Shown here piece by piece: positions 60,804-64,000 of a DNA stretch of 64,000 nt. The first letter of the stretch is position 1. The number at the start of each line of letters is the position of its first letter. The translations under genes and the position numbers were made by a program. Origin of the DNA: Aquanectria penicillioides (taxonomy: Eukaryota; Ascomycota; Sordariomycetes; Hypocreales; Nectriaceae); the NCBI GenBank assembly GCA_003415625.1, contig PYIU01000003.1, forward strand, positions 3,782,001-3,846,000. The letters run 5' to 3'. A model generated the notes under the pieces. It saw nothing but the letters and a program-made list of their open reading frames with translations. It did no database searches and had not been told where the DNA came from.

Positions 60804-63396
60804 TCACATTGGTGGCGGGCTATCAAGAAAGTTAAAATCGAGTGACTCAAAGTGCCATAGTGTTGCAAGCTCTCCGAGGTCCTCTTCCGAGAAGTTGGAA
60901 AAGACGCTCCCTGGTTGGGGCGGCTGATTCGTGGCCATGGGAGTTTGCACAACATCAGGAACGGGAGGCCTAGGCTGGTTCTGATAGTCAACATAGGGTG
61001 TAGAGGCCACGTAATCCTGTAGCGACAAAGTTTCTCGAGAGGCAGGTGCCGCATTCGAGATCCCGGACATATTGGTATAGGGGATTCCAGGCGTGGGGTG
61101 GCCGCCAACTGTAGATACACCAGCAGAACTGAAGCCGGCGGAAGAAACAGAAGTTGCGGTATTGGAGACAGCGACTCCAGCTGGTCCAGCGCCAGCAGTA
61201 GAGACGTTTGACGGGGTCACATGTGATGAGGAATGGCTCGGGGCTGTTATGGGCGGTGAGATTATTGCTGACGACATCGCCGGACCGTCGTCTGTTGCGT
61301 TGTGTCGATGTGGTTCCTCCAGAGGCTGTGGGACCTCTGCAATACGGGAACGTTTCGTGCTCGGGGTCTCATCGATCTTCTGTGTCACATTTGTACGAGG
61401 TAATCGCTGTACGATGCGAGACAGGATCCCGTACGATGTTCTGGCCGACTTAGTCACCATCCTGAGACGCTGCAGCATCGCATGAGCATCATCAATGGCC
61501 TTGAAAACGTCTTCCCGCCGGGGGAGAGTGTGATGCTCGTCGTGAAGAACCGCTGAGCAAAGGACCGTTGAGGTGTCGAAGATGCAGAATAGGACGAAGT
61601 GAAACTTGGAATCGCGGGGGTAAACCCATTCAAAGAATCCCTTCAGGGAGACCATGAGCTCCAAACAGTAGTCGATGCCATCGCTGCGAATCTTGAGCTC
61701 TGATTCCTTGGCATTGATGGTAAATGCCCTAGCAAGGAACGTTCTGATAGGGTCTAGGAGCATGGAGAAGGCCATTGTTCGGATGTAATGTCTGTGCAGC
61801 ACAATCCACGGGCAAGACACATCCAACGCCTTGTCTGGATTGTCCACATCGAAGGGTGGCGGGAAGTCCTTGATCCACTTCTTGATGATCCCCTGGTACT
61901 CTTGCACGTCTTGGGGGTCAGTAACATTCTTGGTCAGGCCAAACCGTCCAAACAATGTCCGAATAAGACCGGATTGCAGTTTCATGTGGGTTAATGGAGA
62001 GTGCTGTGTTCCCTCCATGGCCAGACTAGGCAGGCCGACCTCACAATCAGCTCGATCAATGATCATCGGACGCCCGAGAAGGGCTGAAATTTGCCTTTGT
62101 CAATATTAGCATCCATCTCCCGTCAGCATAGTGAGTGCTAGAATTACCAATCCCAGGTGTCCAGGACACACCAAACTCTCCGTTGGATCTCAAGCTCGAA
62201 TTCAGGTACAGGGTCAGCTTTTGCCTCTTGGTGAATTGCTAGCGAACGATTAGCCGGGAGCACTTCAAGATCATGCATCGGTGTGGAAGAAGCCAGGGGC
62301 ACATACACAGCTCCTGGGCTTCTCTGATAGCAGAGTTAAGCACATGCCAGCACTCAACGAAACGGGCCTCGGACTTGAACCAGTAGCAGGAGTGCAGAAG
62401 CTGCTGGACGTTGACGAGGTGGCTATAGCCAATGGGAATGGTGCTGCTCAACTCGCGCGCAGCTTCATGGTACTGCTCCGTGAGTCTTTGGATGGTATCC
62501 CCCAAGTCCACTTCTAGTTTCCTTTGTAGCTCGATATCGGTGTACTGGGAGGCACAGGCACAGACCATGAGGAGTAAACAGGTCCATTGGACGCAAAGGG
62601 GTTTGTTCTCGGCGCGGTATGTCCACCATTTCTGATACTGATCCAAAAAGGACGGAGGATAGATTATATAGTAGTGGAAATTGACATTGTTGAGGAAGTT
62701 TTGGACAAGGATATCTAAACAAGTGTCAAGATGAAAAGTCGGCAGCGAAATCCGTGGGCAGATAACTTACCAGTATAGGGTCTCGGTGGGATCACCTGCA
62801 AAGCTCGCTCTAGCTGCGGGAAGATTTTGGGGTCTTTAATGTACTCTCGCGAGGATGCCTTGATGGCCTAGAGGAGAGCCAGAGCGGATTAGAGAATAGC
62901 TCCTGGATGTAATAACGTTTAGAGTCAACATACCTCGTCCTGCGCAGTCAAACCATAGAGAACGTGAGTCGGCATATACCCTAAGGCATCAATGCCGTCG
63001 CTGTCCCCTTCTTCAATCTCAGATCCAACAGAGTCGGTGCTTATGTCATGGTGCAGGCGGCGCTTCCTCAGCGTTTCCTTGGCGGCTTTCTCGGCAGCTG
63101 GCTGATTGGAGTCCTTGAACCGACACTTGTCGGCCACCTTGCGCTTCTGGCAGTGGTTACAGGGCCACTCGCGGTTGCACTGGAGCATGGGTGTTAGTCG
63201 TTCCAACAACGTGGCAGTTTCCCAGGAAGGGTCATGATGAGGTTTCGGAAGGCATGGAGGGGATGCCGGCGCAAGGATGGGGATTAGGACAGATCGAGGC
63301 GTGGTGTGGTACCTTTTGCTTTCGACGAGAGCACTCTGTGCAAGCAGATCGAGCATAGCCATTGTCCTTGCCGGGGTCTTCAGTTGTTGTAGACAT
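60804..63396 (-). CDS. Zn2Cys6 fungal-specific transcription factor
   Basis: Nuclear regulator of the Gal4-type family; pathway unknown. Minus-strand exons are 63396-63313, 63179-62934, 62867-62771, 62714-62307, 62238-62148 and 62094-60804 (introns 133, 66, 56, 68 and 53 nt), giving 738 aa. The zinc cluster is C19-x2-C22-x6-C29-x5-C35-x2-C38-x8-C47; the first intron falls between K28 and C29. A basic/acidic linker follows (KRRLHHD, EIEEGDSDG). The middle-homology region (about 140-450) shows FHYYIIYPPSFL, LLHSCYWFKSEAR, AIREAQELSIH, IQRRVWCVLDTWDWQISALLGRP and DCEVGLP. The last 200 residues are Ser/Thr/Pro/Ala-rich and end in an acidic, aromatic stretch (FSEEDLGELATLWHFES) like an activation domain. 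The ATG at 63396 puts the cluster 18 residues from the N-terminus, as is usual. Confidence 0.93.
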
Positions 63397-64000
63397 CGCG
63401 AGGGTCCTCACTGAGAGGAAGATATTGTCGACAGAGGGAAACGTCAAGATCAGACCGAGGAACAAGCGGGACGAGGAGTATGCTCGCGTAATGGCTCTTG
63501 GGGAGAACACAATACTGTTCTACTCTGGCAATGGCAAGTAGAAACTGCAAAAACGAAGGAAGGGAAAAGAGAAAAGGGGTGAAAGGGAGACGGTGATGGA
63601 GAGAGAGTGGAGGAACTGAAGAGATCACCGTGGATGGGGAAGGCTGGTGAATTGACTGATTCGAAGGGGCCGCTGGCTGACTGGCTGACTTCCGGCAGAA
63701 AAGTGACAGGGCGACAGGCGACAAGCGGACACACAACGACGGAAAGGCAAACCCTGGCGATGGTGATGGGGTTTAGTGGAGAAAAGCTGGGCGGCCGTTG
63801 TTGAGAAGCACCCGCCCGCCTGCAGATCAGTCAGGTGGGTGGCACACGGGAAAAGAGATGCATCGTTTTCTGTTGCTAAATTTCTCGCTCATCAGAAGTA
63901 GCTGTGAGTGGACGCCAGGGTTGATGAGAGGGCCACCGAGTAGGGAGAGATGTGGAGACCAGTCGTGTGGTGACGAGGCGATGGACGATGGAAACCAGGG
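63397..64000. other. Upstream region of the Zn2Cys6 gene
   Basis: Purine-rich on +, so pyrimidine-rich on the transcribed strand, as expected of a fungal promoter/leader. No gene is supported before the window end. Confidence 0.5.

Noticed and set aside
1..64000. CRISPR array, prophage or bacterial operon
   Set aside because: Spliceosomal introns and fungal gene families throughout; no direct-repeat/spacer pattern of that type.

Overview
This window is nuclear DNA of a filamentous ascomycete (Pezizomycotina, most likely Sordariomycetes/Hypocreales). The evidence is short spliceosomal introns (about 50-130 nt, GTRNGT donors, CTAAC-like branch points, YAG acceptors), a QDE-2-type Argonaute, a Pth11-like membrane protein, an UNC93-like carrier, a Dal5-type carrier, a Zn2Cys6 factor and a GPI-anchored Cys-rich protein. 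There are no operons, CRISPR arrays, rRNA genes or convincing tRNAs. I rebuilt the exon structures by hand from splice sites, reading phase and family resemblance.

Layout, left to right: the 3' part of RNA14 (+, cut by the window edge); an intact Argonaute (+) behind a pyrimidine-rich promoter with a 5'UTR intron; a Dal5/allantoate-type MFS carrier (-); about 14.5 kb without a supportable gene; an UNC93-like MFS protein (-); a doubtful small gene (-); a Pth11/rhodopsin-like 7-TM protein (-); a BBE-type FAD oxidase (+); a Cys-rich GPI-anchored surface protein (-); an SDR (-); SmF (+); GMP synthase (-) in 21 exons; a Sro7/tomosyn protein (-); a C2H2 zinc-finger protein (+); about 6.8 kb without a supported gene; a small hypothetical protein (+); and a Zn2Cys6 transcription factor (-).

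The housekeeping genes (RNA14, SmF, GMP synthase, SRO7) lie among accessory genes for transport, sensing, oxidation and regulation. No secondary-metabolite backbone enzyme is present, so I do not call the FAD oxidase, SDR and carriers a biosynthetic cluster. RNA14 and the FAD oxidase carry single-base frame breaks at short homopolymers. The intergenic DNA holds poly(G/C) runs of 18-20 bases and a 36-base poly(A). The frame breaks may be residual sequencing errors rather than real mutations.

The most interesting observations are the very high intron density of GMP synthase (20 introns in a 1,635-nt coding sequence, exons down to 20 nt), the large gene-free stretches, and the repeated long G/C homopolymers. 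I did not find a clearly new multi-gene system.
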